DNA of 64,000 nt from NCBI GenBank assembly GCA_036362985.1, contig JAYGXS010000004.1:45997043-46061042 (forward strand). Direction: 5' to 3'. The notes under the pieces were generated by a model, which was given only the letters and a program-made list of their open reading frames with translations, had not been told where the DNA came from and made no database searches. Source of the DNA: Ligula intestinalis. Its lineage: Eukaryota; Platyhelminthes; Cestoda; Diphyllobothriidea; Diphyllobothriidae. Below are positions 24,284 to 36,857 of the stretch, piece after piece. The position numbers were made by a program, and so were the translations under genes. Numbering within the stretch: the stretch's first letter is position 1; each line of letters starts with the position of its first letter.

Positions 24284-27097
24284 AGGTCTCCTGTTTAACT
24301 CGTTGTCTGACCATTTTGGCATCTATGATTCTTGTACCGACTCAAATTCAAGAACTACATTAAAATATATCGTTTGGGTTTGAACCGCGAAGACCTTTTT
24401 TACTACGAAGACAGTGTGCACAATTTATTTTGACAGTAAAACGTTTTACTCGAATCCCTATGTAATAAATAACCACACTGGCAACACAGGTCCTAGCTGA
24501 AGGCCCAGACACATTTCTTGTCAATATTCTCCCCCGGTATGGTACAGCTGCGAGGTATTCGGCTCGTCGGTGGGTTCCCCAGAATTCCCAGCTGTGTACT
24601 TTCAGGTTGATAGAACAGTTTTGAAATTTCAACTTTTTACTTTCCTTAGAAATTAACTTTTGAAATTGAAACACTTTCAATAGTTTTACATTAGTCAGGG
24701 TATGTTTTTCCGATGCATCTGCTCATCGATTTTCGCAGACATCGACTATCATTCGTAACGATAACGCTTTTGACTATAAGGCACTTCATATTCGCTGGAA
24801 GACAATCATGCATGAGCACTTATTGGTAATGACTTCGCAACGCTCTGTCTCGCAAGACCCCTATTTAACTCGGCAATCCAGGATTGGTGATTCACCTTGC
24901 ACGAAGCCCAGGCATGGGTACTCTCCCTGACCTCTTGTCCAAGATGGTGACGGATTTGTCGCCAGTGCTTTTTTGAAAAAAAAAATGTAATGCTATTATG
25001 GGAAGAATAATCTGATTCACCTTAAAATGATAAAGAACAAATAAGAATAATCAAAACCCTCCCATGTTAAATCACAATTTTGGAGACATTGCAGATAGCT
25101 TCTTAGGTCAAAAATTTAACGATCCATGCAAAAGGGCGTGGACGTTTAGTTCAATAATCATAGAGAACTGCCCTGAAACATACCTCCAAAACGGGGTTCT
25201 TGTCCTCGTCAAATGTCAACGCAACGGTTAGATTGTGACAACGGATGAAAACACTGCAGATAGCAAGTATTCAGAGTGGACAGTTTTTTAGACCTAAAGT
25301 ATATGCTCAAGACCACCACTAGTCACCTTGGCGTTGTCATGCCGTCAGAGCCTGGTGTGTGACGAGTGAGAGAGTGAGGTAAAATGCTGTGCATGTCAGC
25401 CTCGTTATAAACAAATGCACGAGTAAGTAATTGGTACTTCACTGAGTGCGTGGGTCACACGATGAACGGCATCACTCGCAGCTGTCAACCTGTTACGTTT
25501 AGCAAGATAAATACCATTCGGATATCACCCTATATGACTCAATGCATATTATAAATAATTGGAGACGCAGCGGGTGTAGGTTGTCACTTCAGAATGTTTT
25601 TAAGATAAAATCACGAATGTCCTAGTGCCTTGTGATTTACCGACTAAGAATCGAATCACTACAATGGCACAGCAGTCCGTTCCTGCAGATTTAGTTGAAA
25701 AATTTTGTTGGTATAGCGAAAAAACTGTTCACTCAAAAATTCAAAAACGTCTTTCGCATCTGCTCAAAAAGAGGTCTCGTTTTCAGCAGGAGTTTCTATT
25801 ACAGCTATCAGGCTAGATCAACTCCAAGTCATCTACTAGTAAACCGAAGCTTTATGCTGGAACTCTGTCGCACGAATGCAAGGGTCGTAAATAAGCGATA
25901 TTTCAGTTTTCTCCAAGCCCAACTCTTATCGGCCCACCGTTTGGCCATAAAAGCACATGGCATTCGTGTTTCTTTGTCACCAGAGAAGACACCGTCAAAA
26001 GGTTGACACGCAGACCGCAGGGCCAAGGTAGTCACAGTCGTCAGCGTCTGCAGCCCAGAATGCCAAGCAGCAAGAGAATTTGCAGCCATTGTGAGTGCCT
26101 ATTCTGAAAGTCAGCAAAACGCTCCGTCTTGAAGATCTCAGTGAACAAGCCAACGCTCATCACGCCATCTAGGAAGGAGTTCTTGGTTGTCATTGGATGG
26201 GGTAGTTGCAGCATCAGCGAAGTTCACCTGTTAAGGACCTTTGCATCACGTGACCCCCTGCATAACCACTACCGTCTTCTGCCCCCACTCCCCCTTCCGC
26301 CAAAAAAACTAGAGAACAACGTGGGCGTGCGCACTGCCTACGAAGCAAGAGAACGAAGGTGTTGAACGGTGTCAGTTACTTAATCACTAATCGCCTAGCG
26401 GTCTCGAAGATGACGCTCTAAGTCTTATTTCGGATACAACCTCTACAAAAGGCAGTACTGAGGAATCTACCGCCTACGTGAATGCAGGCTGTGCATCACC
26501 AGTTACAATGCAAATTCTGGGGTAGATGAATGTTAAGAAAACTTTTGAACAGATCGTGGAACACTGACTAGCAATTACCATGGAAGTTGTAACTTGCACA
26601 CACCTATAATATCAAGCTTTGTTAATGCTACCGACACAAACCTAGGGCTTTCAATCCGAGAACAAGCAGCAACTTATATACAACGTAAATGACAGGCCGG
26701 CCCCAACTTAGCTGCATTTTCCAGGTGCTGGAATCAACTAGAGCGAAGGTTGACGGAGATAAAGCGTAAATGGCTGATACTAAACGCAAAGAAAGTCCAG
26801 AGGTACGTTGAGGGCAGTGAAACGACGATTTTCTTCGTGTCTTTCAACGCAGGCTTTGGTTTTCGACCTACTGAAATTGTGCCGTCACTCAACTCTAGTG
26901 GAGCAGTCTTTAGAGAAAATAAGCAAGTCTGGATTGCTGGGAAGGTCGGCTGTGTGTCCCCAGCCGCCTATCTTCAGTTTGCGAAGAAATCCTGAGCAGA
27001 CTAACTCCAGTTGAAATAAGTTCTGATTCTGTCATCTCTGTGGGAGTCAAGGCAAAACAACTTCACTGGAAAGACTTTAAAAACTGTCTCGGTTATA
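24284..27097. other. No gene recognised
   Basis: The 106-codon minus frame at 24680-24360 and smaller ones show no known domain; no repeat partner seen. Confidence 0.5.
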
Positions 27098-27402
27098 GCG
27101 GAAAGCTAAAAACGCGGTGGCCCTCAATTTCTGAGTGGAATGACCTTATCGTGCAGTTAAGGCTATTAAGGTTTAACTCTAATGGCTGTGATCTTCCAGG
27201 CCCGGTTCCTTGGGAGATGAGAGAAGTCTTGGGAAGGCCAGAGTAGTAGGAAAAATGTATTATGTACACAAGAGATAAGAGAAGTCTTGACTGCCGGAGT
27301 GCACGTATAGCCGCCAGGCGAGCTAGGTCTGGAGTGATGGCTGGGCGTAGACAAGCGGAAGTCTAAAAACACGGTGGCCCTCAATTTTTGAGTTGAATGA
27401 CC
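27098..27402. repeat. Element with about 50 bp direct repeat ends
   Basis: 27098-27150 and 27353-27402 share CTAAAAACGCGGTGGCCCTC / CTAAAAACACGGTGGCCCTC and the following AATTT..TGAGT..AATGACCT. The interior between them (27165-27270) is complementary to 14330-14450. Confidence 0.65.
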
Positions 27403-28629
27403 TCATTTCAGGCAAGTTGAAAGGTGTACAAACTTTAAAGAATGGAATTCAGGCCAAATACTGAATCTACGAGAAGCTGGTCGACAGCTGGTGAATACAT
27501 TCCAGCCTGGGTAGTATTGCCTCCTATGGACGGACGACTGTTCAGTGAACACCAAAGGTGAAGCGTACACTCAGCTGAGCCTTAGTACTTTGCAGCGGAA
27601 TTTACCGATTTCGATCTGGCCTTTAGCACGGAGCATCCCGTGATCATGTATCAGTTAGTACCAATATAGGAATTCATCCAGCGTAGGACAGCTGCCAATG
27701 AAAATTCCTTCGAAAGAATTAGTAACTGGGCTTAAACATCTCAAGGGACTTAAAAGCAGACAACGCATTCACGGCTTCTATTTTCGAAAGGTCCCAAAGT
27801 CCAGTCTGAGGCCGCTGTGATTAATAATTCTACTTGAAAATCGAGACATAAAATGCACTTTCCCTGGCAGAATTCTGCTTCGAGGTGAAGACCTGAACAA
27901 GGTTTCGAAAAGAATGGAGAAAACCATATTAGCTTCAGTTAAACCGCTGGCAAATGATGCTGGCTGTTCTGTCGCAGGAGCAAAGCCCAGACCCTAAGGT
28001 CCTTGAATCGACTGTCCTATTGGACAGCTTTACTATACCGACGCAAATTAACCTTTTATTGATCGGACACGTAGTGGAGTTGGTGGTTACTAACTTGCCA
28101 AAATGACTTTTTCGGTGTTGATGTCGTTGCAATTGCTCGAAGGCGAAAAAAACGATGTAACAAGGAAACATGGAAGAGCTGACTGAAGGGTCTGGAAAAC
28201 CCAGCATAGTATCGGTACGATTGACGATCTTCCGTAGGTACAGGAGCAACCATCTTCTGAGCCAATCGAAGACAGGTGACTGAGAAGAACGCACAATCAG
28301 TATATTTGCGAGAGGTGTGGGTGAGTTGGCTTTGAGTTCGCTGTTTGTAATTGCGTGTTGTGGTATCAGAAAAAATAGTATCTCCGCTTGTGGGCGAAGC
28401 CAATTAACAATAAGCAATGAGGCGGAACAGAGGCAAAAAGAGCAGACAGTGTAAAAAACGCAAGATTCTAGCGAGTCTCAGCCCGATCCTAGGCTACTTG
28501 CGAGTCCTGATTAGCCGAGCTTGACTGCTGTGCTATGTTTACCCTCGATACCGCAAACGCCCGTGAACAGAAAAGAAGGCATGAAGTGAAGAAGATTTGT
28601 CGCGACGGCTTGATACCCTAGCCGCTGCG
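27403..28629. other. No gene recognised; 160-codon minus frame
   Basis: 28417-27935 minus stays open for 160 codons, and 28403-28056 minus is open in a second frame. Neither protein is recognised and composition does not favour either, so I do not call a gene. Confidence 0.45.
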
Positions 28630-29020
28630 GCTTTTAGGCTCGATCCCGAAAAGAAGGAGGGGGCAGTCGGCCGCCAGTTGATGTATGCTGCACAAAAAGA
28701 GGGCACACATCTGGCGCCGAGAGAGCGGTGTCCCGTTGCTACTGGGGCAGTTGTCAGAGTGGCTTTAGTGAGGGCATGTCAGAGTTCGCCTTCAAGTTGA
28801 TCAGCCGATCCGGTCGCTGGACGGAGCATCTGGACGCCAGTTGGGAGGATATTGTATCCTACGCATAGGTCTGGGAGAACAGATTGGAATAATTTGGCAG
28901 CCAGGCACCGCCAGAGAAAACTTCCCGTTGATACTGGGACAGAGCGGGTAGAGCGGTTTGAATGAGGGCAAGTCTGAGTTCGCCTTGAAGTTGATTAACC
29001 GATCTATATAACCGTGATTG
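28630..29020. repeat. Diverged tandem pair of about 195 bp
   Basis: The block ending TCAGAGTTCGCCTTCAAGTT then GATCAGCCGATC (about 28775-28812) recurs as CTGAGTTCGCCTTGAAGTTG then ATTAACCGATC (about 28972-29005), with weaker similarity before it (CCCGTTGCTACTGG / CCCGTTGATACTGG). Confidence 0.55.
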
Positions 29021-29689
29021 GCCGAGAAGGAAAAGGTCACATGTTAAGCGCTTGTAGATGCGTGCAGTGTTGCAGCAGGTGCCGGATTAGGGTCAGTACA
29101 CATTTTGCTAAAGACTTTGCCCTAGCAACTGACTCATAACCTTTTAGTAGATCAGGACTGTGCTGCGTAACGCTTAGTAAAAGTCGATTTAAATAAAATT
29201 GAATAAAGTCGATGTTGGAAACTTTTTTACTAACGGAATGTTTATAGAAATATTTGTACAAGTAAAAGGTAGAAGGCTAGGCTATAATATGTAATCGGCG
29301 TGGAATAAACATGTCAAACTCACTGCTACATTTATTTATTAGGCATTGCTTAATTAAGTTCCTCCTTGGGTTAGAGTCAGAATTAAGATTAGAGTTTAGC
29401 GTTAGGGGCCTGCGTCCTAAAGTACCGCCATTATAACTCCGTTATCCACCATTCCCGTACAACACTTTTCATGACTAATCTGACCCCGGCTACATACTGT
29501 ATCCCTCCTAGTTAGAACAAACTGACTCCCATAAGAGTTCACTATCGCGGGCCAACACCAGTAACTTCCAAAGACGGTCAAGGTATTCCCGCACCCGCCA
29601 CGATGGCACTATGGCCGATCCACCTTCATAGCACAAAGCATCACCACCACTGTCAGAGGGCCCTCTCACTTGTCATGTCTGTGCCCCCA

Positions 29690-30416
29690 CGCGGGGAGGT
29701 CCAGATGCTTGTTGACGGAGTTGGCATTTGAGTACCATGCCTCAAGTGTCAGCCTTTCGGCTTTAGAGTTTCCTCGGCCTATGATAGTTGCTCCTTGAAT
29801 GTCGAAGTCGTGGCCAGTTTCCCCAATGTGTGCTGCAAGCTGGGAGTTAGAGTCTAGTTACTGGGCCGTCCATTTGTGTTCGCGCAGGTGGGTCTGCAAT
29901 TTTTGGCCTGTTTCTCCCATATAATTACAGTCTCCGTCATTGCAACGTATCTTGTAGACAACTGCAGAGGTTTGGGTAGGGAGCAGTCTGTCTTTGCTTT
30001 GCATCACACGACGGCGTATTGTTGCCTCAGGTCGATGGGCGATGCCCACTCCAGCGGGTTGTAACAGACGTAAGACTGCTTCAAAGAATCCTTTCATGTA
30101 GAAAATGGCCCCTCCAGACGTCAGGTTGTTGTTGCATTGGCCGTCGCCTGTTAACTCGACCCCTGCTGCGCATGATAAATGACATGGGGTATCCATTGGC
30201 NNNNNNNNNNNNNNNNNNNNNNNNNNNNNNNNNNNNNNNNNNNNNNNNNNNNNNNNNNNNNNNNNNNNNNNNNNNNNNNNNNNNNNNNNNNNNNNNNNNN
30301 ACTCGACCCCTGCTGCGCATGATAAATGACATGGGGTATCCATTGGCTTGGAATAGTTCATAAAAGTATCGTTGTTCAACTCTTCTGTCCGCAGGAGTGC
30401 TATGAGATACCTGCAA
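29690..30416 (-). mobile_element. Penelope-like element fragment, spans the assembly gap
   Basis: Minus-strand reading from 30416: PADRRVEQRYFYELFQANGY (linker typical of PLEs), then after the gap and a frame change GFFEAVLRLLQPAGVGIAHR, PEATIRRRVM, and the GIY-YIG signature AVVYKIRCNDGDCNYMGETG. A stop follows HKWTAQ, and the frame continues with NSQLAAHIGETGHDFDIQGA. It is cut by the N gap and by stops. The 47 bp on both gap edges are identical. Confidence 0.75.
30201..30300. other. Assembly gap of 100 N
   Basis: Exactly 100 N, the usual placeholder for a gap of unknown size. Bases 30154-30200 and 30301-30347 are identical (47 bp), so the two contigs probably overlap and the gap may have no real content. 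Confidence 0.97.
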
Positions 30417-30770
30417 TGACGGAGAATGAAATTATATGGGCGAAACAGGCCAAAAATTGCAGACCCACCTGCGCGAACACAAATGGACGGCCCAGTAACT
30501 AGACTCTAACTCCCAGCTTGCAGCACACATTGGGGAAACTGGCCACGACTTCGACATTCAAGGAGCAACTATCATAGGCCGAGGAAACTCTAAAGCCGAA
30601 AGGCTGACACTTGAGGCATGGTACTCAGATGCCAACTCCGTCAACAAGCATCTGGACCTCCCCGCGTCCTACACAGTTTTGCGCCATTATGTAAGCGAAG
30701 GAAGAAACAAGGCCACGCCTAACGTCAGAATTAACAACAAACAGGAGCCCTCTAAGAATCGGCCAGAATA
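30402..30770 (+). mobile_element. Penelope-like GIY-YIG fragment, opposite orientation
   Basis: Plus-strand copy of the same GIY-YIG segment (YMGETGQKLQTHLREHKWTA, stop, SQLAAHIGETGHDFD, AERLTLEAWYS), continuing about 100 bp beyond its partner to SKNRPE and a stop. It matches 29690-29953 as an inverted repeat with very few differences, including the shared internal stop, so both derive from one decayed copy. Confidence 0.75.
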
Positions 30771-33700
30771 GGAGGCAGGATCACCGAGACCCTCTACCCC
30801 GGGGACAAGGCATTACACTAATTACTGCTCATGACTCCGAACGACAGCCGTCTTCAGAGTTAATAAGTGTTTACCACTATAATTGCCCCCCCCCCTCCGA
30901 CCTCCATCCTTCTGGTTGATGTGTCTTTTCCCTTGACGACTGCTGACAGTTGATTGGCCTTTGGCCACTATAATTACCCTCGTTGTGGTTGCTGCTTCTT
31001 ATCTCTAAAGATGAACTGCTGTAAGAGTTCGAAAGCTCAGGACAGTAAACAAATTGATCCAGTGCTCGCTAAGTCTTCTTCCATATTCATACCTGGTACG
31101 CGAACCTTTTCATTCATTCGTGATCGACGAGTATTTGTCGCACACGGACGCTGACACTTTCCGCAGTGGGGGACGGTTACTGTTAGACACGTAGATAAGA
31201 TGTAGTACGGTCTCAGCACCGCTCAATCTAATGAAGGCATGACTGCTCACTGGGGAGCTTCCCTGTCCGCGGACGTATGCCACATCCAGCGTGAGTGTCC
31301 TTGAATCATTGGAGCTGTGCTAAGAAGTTTGGAGGTGGCGCGAACAGAGTCCCTTTGTGCTTCCTCCCTTCGCGATTCTCGGGCGCGATTGTGCGTTCAG
31401 TTTGCGGGGGGGGGGGGTAAGGCCTGGCTGTTACCTTAACGGAGTTTTCAGATGCAATGGAAGTGCAAGGTCGTGCTTTACCTGCAATTTTGTTTCTAAT
31501 GGACCTCCGGAGCAGACGATTGGCTGACATGAGTGAGTACTTATTAACTCACGCGTGCTTGCATACGTGCGCTTTAGTCCTCATGGCACAAGGATACTAG
31601 CTTTGCTCAAGTGAACTGTCGCATCCTTTCAAAGTGAGAATCGGTCATTCGGGGAGCTTTTACCATCAACTGCATGCATTGGATTGGTTGATTTTAAGTC
31701 CCCTGCACTGCTATAGCGTCCATTTAGCCGACCAAAATGGAAACGAATAAGAGCACACAGGCAGCCGGGTGGCAGTCAAAAACGACGAAATTTACTATTC
31801 AGGAGATAATTTAGCCATTAGTTTGGTAAATATATTATAACCAAAAACCCTGGTGCGTAGCCCGAAAGGTCATTTCTAGAGGATTTGGCAGATCAGTCGC
31901 TCGTACTTTCGTTGGAAGCAGGGTCGACGTTTTTTACATCGATACCGTTCATGATTTAATGAGATGTTACGAAACTTACTTTGCCACAATAACCTGACTG
32001 CTTATGTTGACATACAAAATAACGCGAAAAATCCCAGAAAGAGAGTACCGCGGCTTGCGGACGAGTACGACCTCATCAAGAGCGTAGCCCACAGAATACT
32101 AGAGAAAAAGCATTTTTGGTCATATGGCGCTGCTCTACTTTGAGATTTTCCGTTAAATTATGCGAACCCATCAGATCAATTCTATTTTTGCTTTCTAGTA
32201 GAAGGAGAAATTGCAGTACCCTCTACACCAATAAAAGGCGTGTGTGCGGCAATCGAATATGTGATCTCGCCTAGTCTTAAATTCTATGAAATGACCTTCT
32301 TGTGTCATTTTGGCTGGACCAAGTTCGCTCATTTCCTGATACGCCTCCATTAAATGTTACCAGTAATAGTAAATTGTGCGGGGCTAGGCTTAAAAGTTCA
32401 AGGTTAGGGGAATGGGATAGGGTTAAGGCCCTAGACATAGGTCTGGGGTTAGAGATTAGGCTATCGACGCTGACAACTTCATGTACGGCCGTTCCGATAG
32501 TCAGACTTAATGATTTATTCTTCTGTTTTTCAATTTCCTCAGTAGTTAACTTTTAACTCCGAAAATATCAGTATATTCAAGGGTCTATAGGCACAAACTG
32601 AAATCTGATATGGGTGTTTGGGCCGAAATCCAGCAGCCACTGCGCGATAACTGTATAATGCTCACACACTGCCATTAAGTTGACCCTGTTCGGAGAATCG
32701 AATCTCGGTGAAGGTGGAGATGTTCACCCTGTAGTGCGCCACTTCCGGAAAAACTGACTCTGCCCTCCATTCGGGTCAGTTTCTTCGCGAGCTTTCTAAA
32801 AGGGAACGAACGTTTAAGGCAGCCAGAGTGCACCATGTGATTATAGCAGGCTGTCTGAGGGGTCGGAGTGCAGGGAGACAACATAGGCTGCTTTGTCTGC
32901 TGTTTTGACCGCGACTTTGGCGGCCAAAAGCTGATCATGGCTTTTGAGAACACTGGTGAGAACACTTTTTTCTAACCTATCCTCTCCTAAGGAGGTATGC
33001 AGTGCTTCCTATAAATTGAGCTGCTCAGTCATTCCAGGTGACTATTATGGATCACGAACTTTTGTTTAGTGGGAGAATGACTTAAACAAGCTTGGACCGC
33101 CTACGGGATCGTTGACATTCCTCAGCATGGGTCATGCGCTGATTGGCTGCAGACGAACATGACAAAGGCGTGCACGCGCGAGGGTCTAAGACTCTCAGCG
33201 GCGGGTACTGACAAACTTGCCTGAAGAGGCAACTTACGGTAACTACTTTCAGAGCCTTCTGTAAGGCCTTATTTCGGTAAAGACTGCTGCAACCCCATTT
33301 ATCTTACCTGACTTCTGAATTGGTAAGCTGCCTGTTGTCCATTATTGGGAACTTGCGTCTGCGCCCCATAAGGCCACACGTACGCATGCACGCGTATCGG
33401 ATACTCTCGTCTGCTTTAACCCACTGGCCGTGCTGGTTGCCGGGACGTGGTCAGTAGGTGGAGTTAGTTACGGGAAGGAGAGCATATGAGTGTTGAGGGC
33501 TCTATGGAGCAACCACCACCTACCCGAGGCACATGGAATGACCTGCGGCTCCCCTTCATAGAGTATCCCTAACTCGATACCCCGCCGGTGCCGCACCGAT
33601 AGTCAACTCCCGGACCGCTGCATGCTTTTACAAACCCATTGTCAATTCTGTCAGGTGCATCGGAATTTATGTTTGTAAAATCGTGACCCCGATCTTTACC

Positions 33701-35390
33701 CATTTTTTATACGTTTTCACTTACAACGTTCACGCGACTGAGACAGGTTAAACAATAAAACTCAAATTACTCTTCCATATCTAGTCTCTTACCTCGTAAT
33801 TCGTGCCTCGGTACTGTCACTTATGTATTGTGCCCGTAAGCTAAGCGAACGCTGTCAGCATTGAAAGCATAAAGAATCTGCACATGCTTCCTACATTCTC
33901 ACGTTAAAACAACGCAATAATTCATTTGACCGTAATGAACGGCCTCCTTACGGGACAGAGATTTGTCGAGAGAAGTAGAGTGCACATGCATTAGGGCTTT
34001 GATGCATGCGTTCAGCTCATGGGTGAGAGACTTTTAGCCCATACTGTAGGCAGGAAACGCGAGAAAATACTCTCCGAAAACGGCATTCAGGTTTTCTCTT
34101 TTTCTGATTGCATTATCGAGCTCTCACTACGCCTCAGTTCTGTCACTATGGGCAAGGTTTTTCTAGCTTAAAGGGCTTCGACCTGTACATTTTGCGAGCA
34201 AAAATTAATCTAGAGAGCACTTTTGTCAGTCGCTAGAGAAACTGAGAAAAACTTGTTTCAAAAAACACGCACAGCAAGTTAAGTAAACCATGTTCCGCGC
34301 GACCCTCGTAGGCAGCCCTAAGGAATCACCTACAATGCAGAAACAGTGCTGTTGGAGCGTCACGAATTCCACAAGGGCGAGGTCTACCTGTATACTTGCG
34401 TGGGAATCACCACCATGTTTACAGCGAGGAGATAATGCAACAGCCTTCATTGAAAGTCAGATGGAAGATAGAAGGGCGCTGGGATCTGACGAATAAGCGG
34501 TTGCCACTCGTGGGGCGTAGGCGCCTTCACGCCTATGCGGAAAATCAATTGCTTGCCAAAATAAAGCACAAGCCATAATGGTAGTGGGGCAGGGCGAATT
34601 TCGTCGTCCACAATAACACGCCCGAACCTTACGCGGGTGTGCTGTAAGGAAGGATGGATGGAGTCATCATGCTTGAAATGCGAAGACTACTAGATTTTAT
34701 TCTCTTCCAAGCCGCCACACGCCGGCCCACGACTTGTGTGACTGAAAAACTATAGTCCGCGCGTAATGGTTGAGTTTTTCACGGACCCGTTGTGCCGAGA
34801 TTAGTAATTTCCTGTCCAAGAAGAATGAAGTCATGGTGCTACGCGTGTAAACGACATCCGGCGGGTTTACTATCAGGACATGACTTGGGGAAGGGGAAGT
34901 ATCGTGCTCAACTGCAGTTAGTGACCAACCCTCTGCCATTTTGAAATTTGCTTTAGGTTAGGAATAATTGCTGATGTGAACTTGTAGTTTGTCATATCGT
35001 GTAGAATAATCCGAGGAACATTTCAGACGTACCAGGCTGCCGGCTCTTGAACGAACCCCTTTTCGGTCTCGTAAAAAACCTCACGCGATAAAAATGACTT
35101 CTTAATTAGCGTGCATTTGGTCTATAGATTTTCGACGCCCGCACGAATTCGAATATATTTCATAGAAAACATCGAAAAAGTATGCTGTCTTGTACTCAGT
35201 TTATAGAAAATTACGTCTGCTTTAAAATTTATGCAAAAACGAAAGATACGTTTAGGTTTCAAAAAGTTTTCCATTCCCGAATAATTTAAAACGCAATCGG
35301 CCTTAGAATTTGCACTCAAAGTTTTCAGTCTACAGGCTCCAGATTTTTGTAGAATGAATATCAGGCATTCCTGTATATAATTAAGAAAAT
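30771..35390. other. No gene recognised
   Basis: Holds poly-C/poly-G runs (30887, 31407) and a GGTTAG-like block (32380-32470). 35027-35100 resembles 38377-38450 in direct orientation (GGCTCTTGAACGAA / CGACTTTTGAACGAA). The 127-codon minus frame 35505-35122 overlaps the start of arm A and is not recognised. Confidence 0.5.
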
Positions 35391-36857
35391 AAAGTGCCCG
35401 TATAATTTTACAATGGATCTTGAGCATGTAGCAAACTTCATGAGGAACATGAATAAACGAACAGGTATTCTGTAATTGGAGCGGAAATTTTACAGTCTTA
35501 AACATTTCGCGATTAGAAGCTGTTTTAAAACAAAACTATAGCCTTTCTTGGCGAAAGAAATTTTAAGAAGTCGTGATTTTCTATCACATTTTCTATGCAC
35601 GAAAGAATATTTTTTTGGTGTTTTCAAAAAATACATCATACTCTGTAAGGGCAGCGAAGATGTCTAGAAAAATGGACACTACTTCAACATTCTTTTCTAT
35701 CGAGTGAGCTTTTTCAGAAGACACAAAAGACGTTCATTCAAAAATCGAGATCCTTATATATCTGAACTATCTTTATATTGTGCTCCAATATATAGGTGGT
35801 AAACCCTCTAATGACTTCCATTGGCGTTGGTATCTGTGTTTAGAGGTTTTTATCAATCATCTTAACACAAAAGCAAGCGTTTGACTTTTGGCTTATAATT
35901 GAAGGGTTCTGATGTCTCCCTGTTCTAAGGAATTATTTTGTAAATACTTCATTCCTTTTACTGAAGATGCTTTTTCGAATTGCAAGCAGAAAATCGATGT
36001 CCACTTGTCCGTCAATGATCCTCGTCCGGTTGGAAATTAGACAATTTCCCCTCCCCCAATGTGTGTACCACTTGATCATCGCTTCCGGAAAATCCCCTAT
36101 GGATGTAGACGCAAGGGCAACAATAGTTTAAGTACTGCACCTCATAAGCCCCTAGTCTCAGCATTTTGTCGTACAGAAACGGTGTTTATAGGTTATTATG
36201 GGTGGGAAAGTAGGAAAGACAGTGGAATATACGTTATTGACTGCTAAATGCATTTCTATTTTACTGTATTTACAAATGTTGCTGATTTATATCTGTAGAT
36301 TTTCCTAATCTGTATTATCATTTAACGTATTGCAAAAAACGATTATCAAAACGTATATCTCTTGAAATTCCTAAAAAATAGAAATTGTGGTTAGGAGGTC
36401 GTCTAATTCAACTTACCTGAGGTCAAATTTATCGCTCTGGAATTAGATGAGTATAGTCTGCAGCGCAAAGCGCCGCGCACACCTCCACTTTACATGCGGA
36501 ACAACTTACTCCCAGCGGCCGCGGAAAACAAATTCAACTACATTTTTCCATTTTACACTTACTTCTACAAATAACCATTATTTCCTATCCTACTTCGCCA
36601 CCCCAAAACCCATATTACCATCGTTTCCGCGGGACAGATTACTGGGACTAGGGGTATATGAGGTGCACTACTTAAACTACGTTTGCCGTCGCAAGAGCTA
36701 TTTTAGTCACTGGGAGCTGGTTAGTGCAAGCTCAACCAACCTGCTTCAAAGTGCTCGTTTATAAACACGAGGAAGGGTTAAGATATTCAATTATACCTCT
36801 GGCATTTCAATACTCGTGGGAAAAACTGGGCTCAATTCGTCATCACAAAGTGTCTTG
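35391..36857. repeat. Large inverted repeat, arm A (with transposon insertion)
   Basis: Complementary to 37868-38747 along its length once the MITE at 36116-36687 is removed. Landmarks are TGGATCTTGA, GAATAAACGAACAG, TTTTAAGAAGTCGTGATTTT, GGTATCTGTGTTTAGAGG, TTGCAAGCAG, and after the transposon GGGAGCTGGTTAGTGCAAGC and CTGGCATTTCAATACTCGTG. Divergence is substantial (perhaps 15-25% by eye), so the duplication is old. No recognisable protein. Confidence 0.87.
36116..36687. mobile_element. MITE-like element copy 4 (572 bp), in inverted orientation
   Basis: Best-preserved ends: the first roughly 75 bp (GGCAACAATAGTTTAAGTA...CCCCTAGTCTCAGC...) are the complement of the last 75 bp. The interior is the complement of copies 1-3. 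Flanks GACGCAAG (36108-36115) and GTCGCAAG (36688-36695) agree at 7 of 8 bases. The element splits one arm of a large inverted repeat whose other arm lacks it, which confirms both ends independently. GG termini with 8 bp duplications are compatible with Merlin-like or other 8 bp-duplicating transposases; the superfamily is inferred. Confidence 0.82.

Noticed and set aside
27935..28417. 160-codon minus frame as a gene
   Set aside because: No recognisable domain, two further minus frames are open in the same place, and no splice or repeat evidence supports it.
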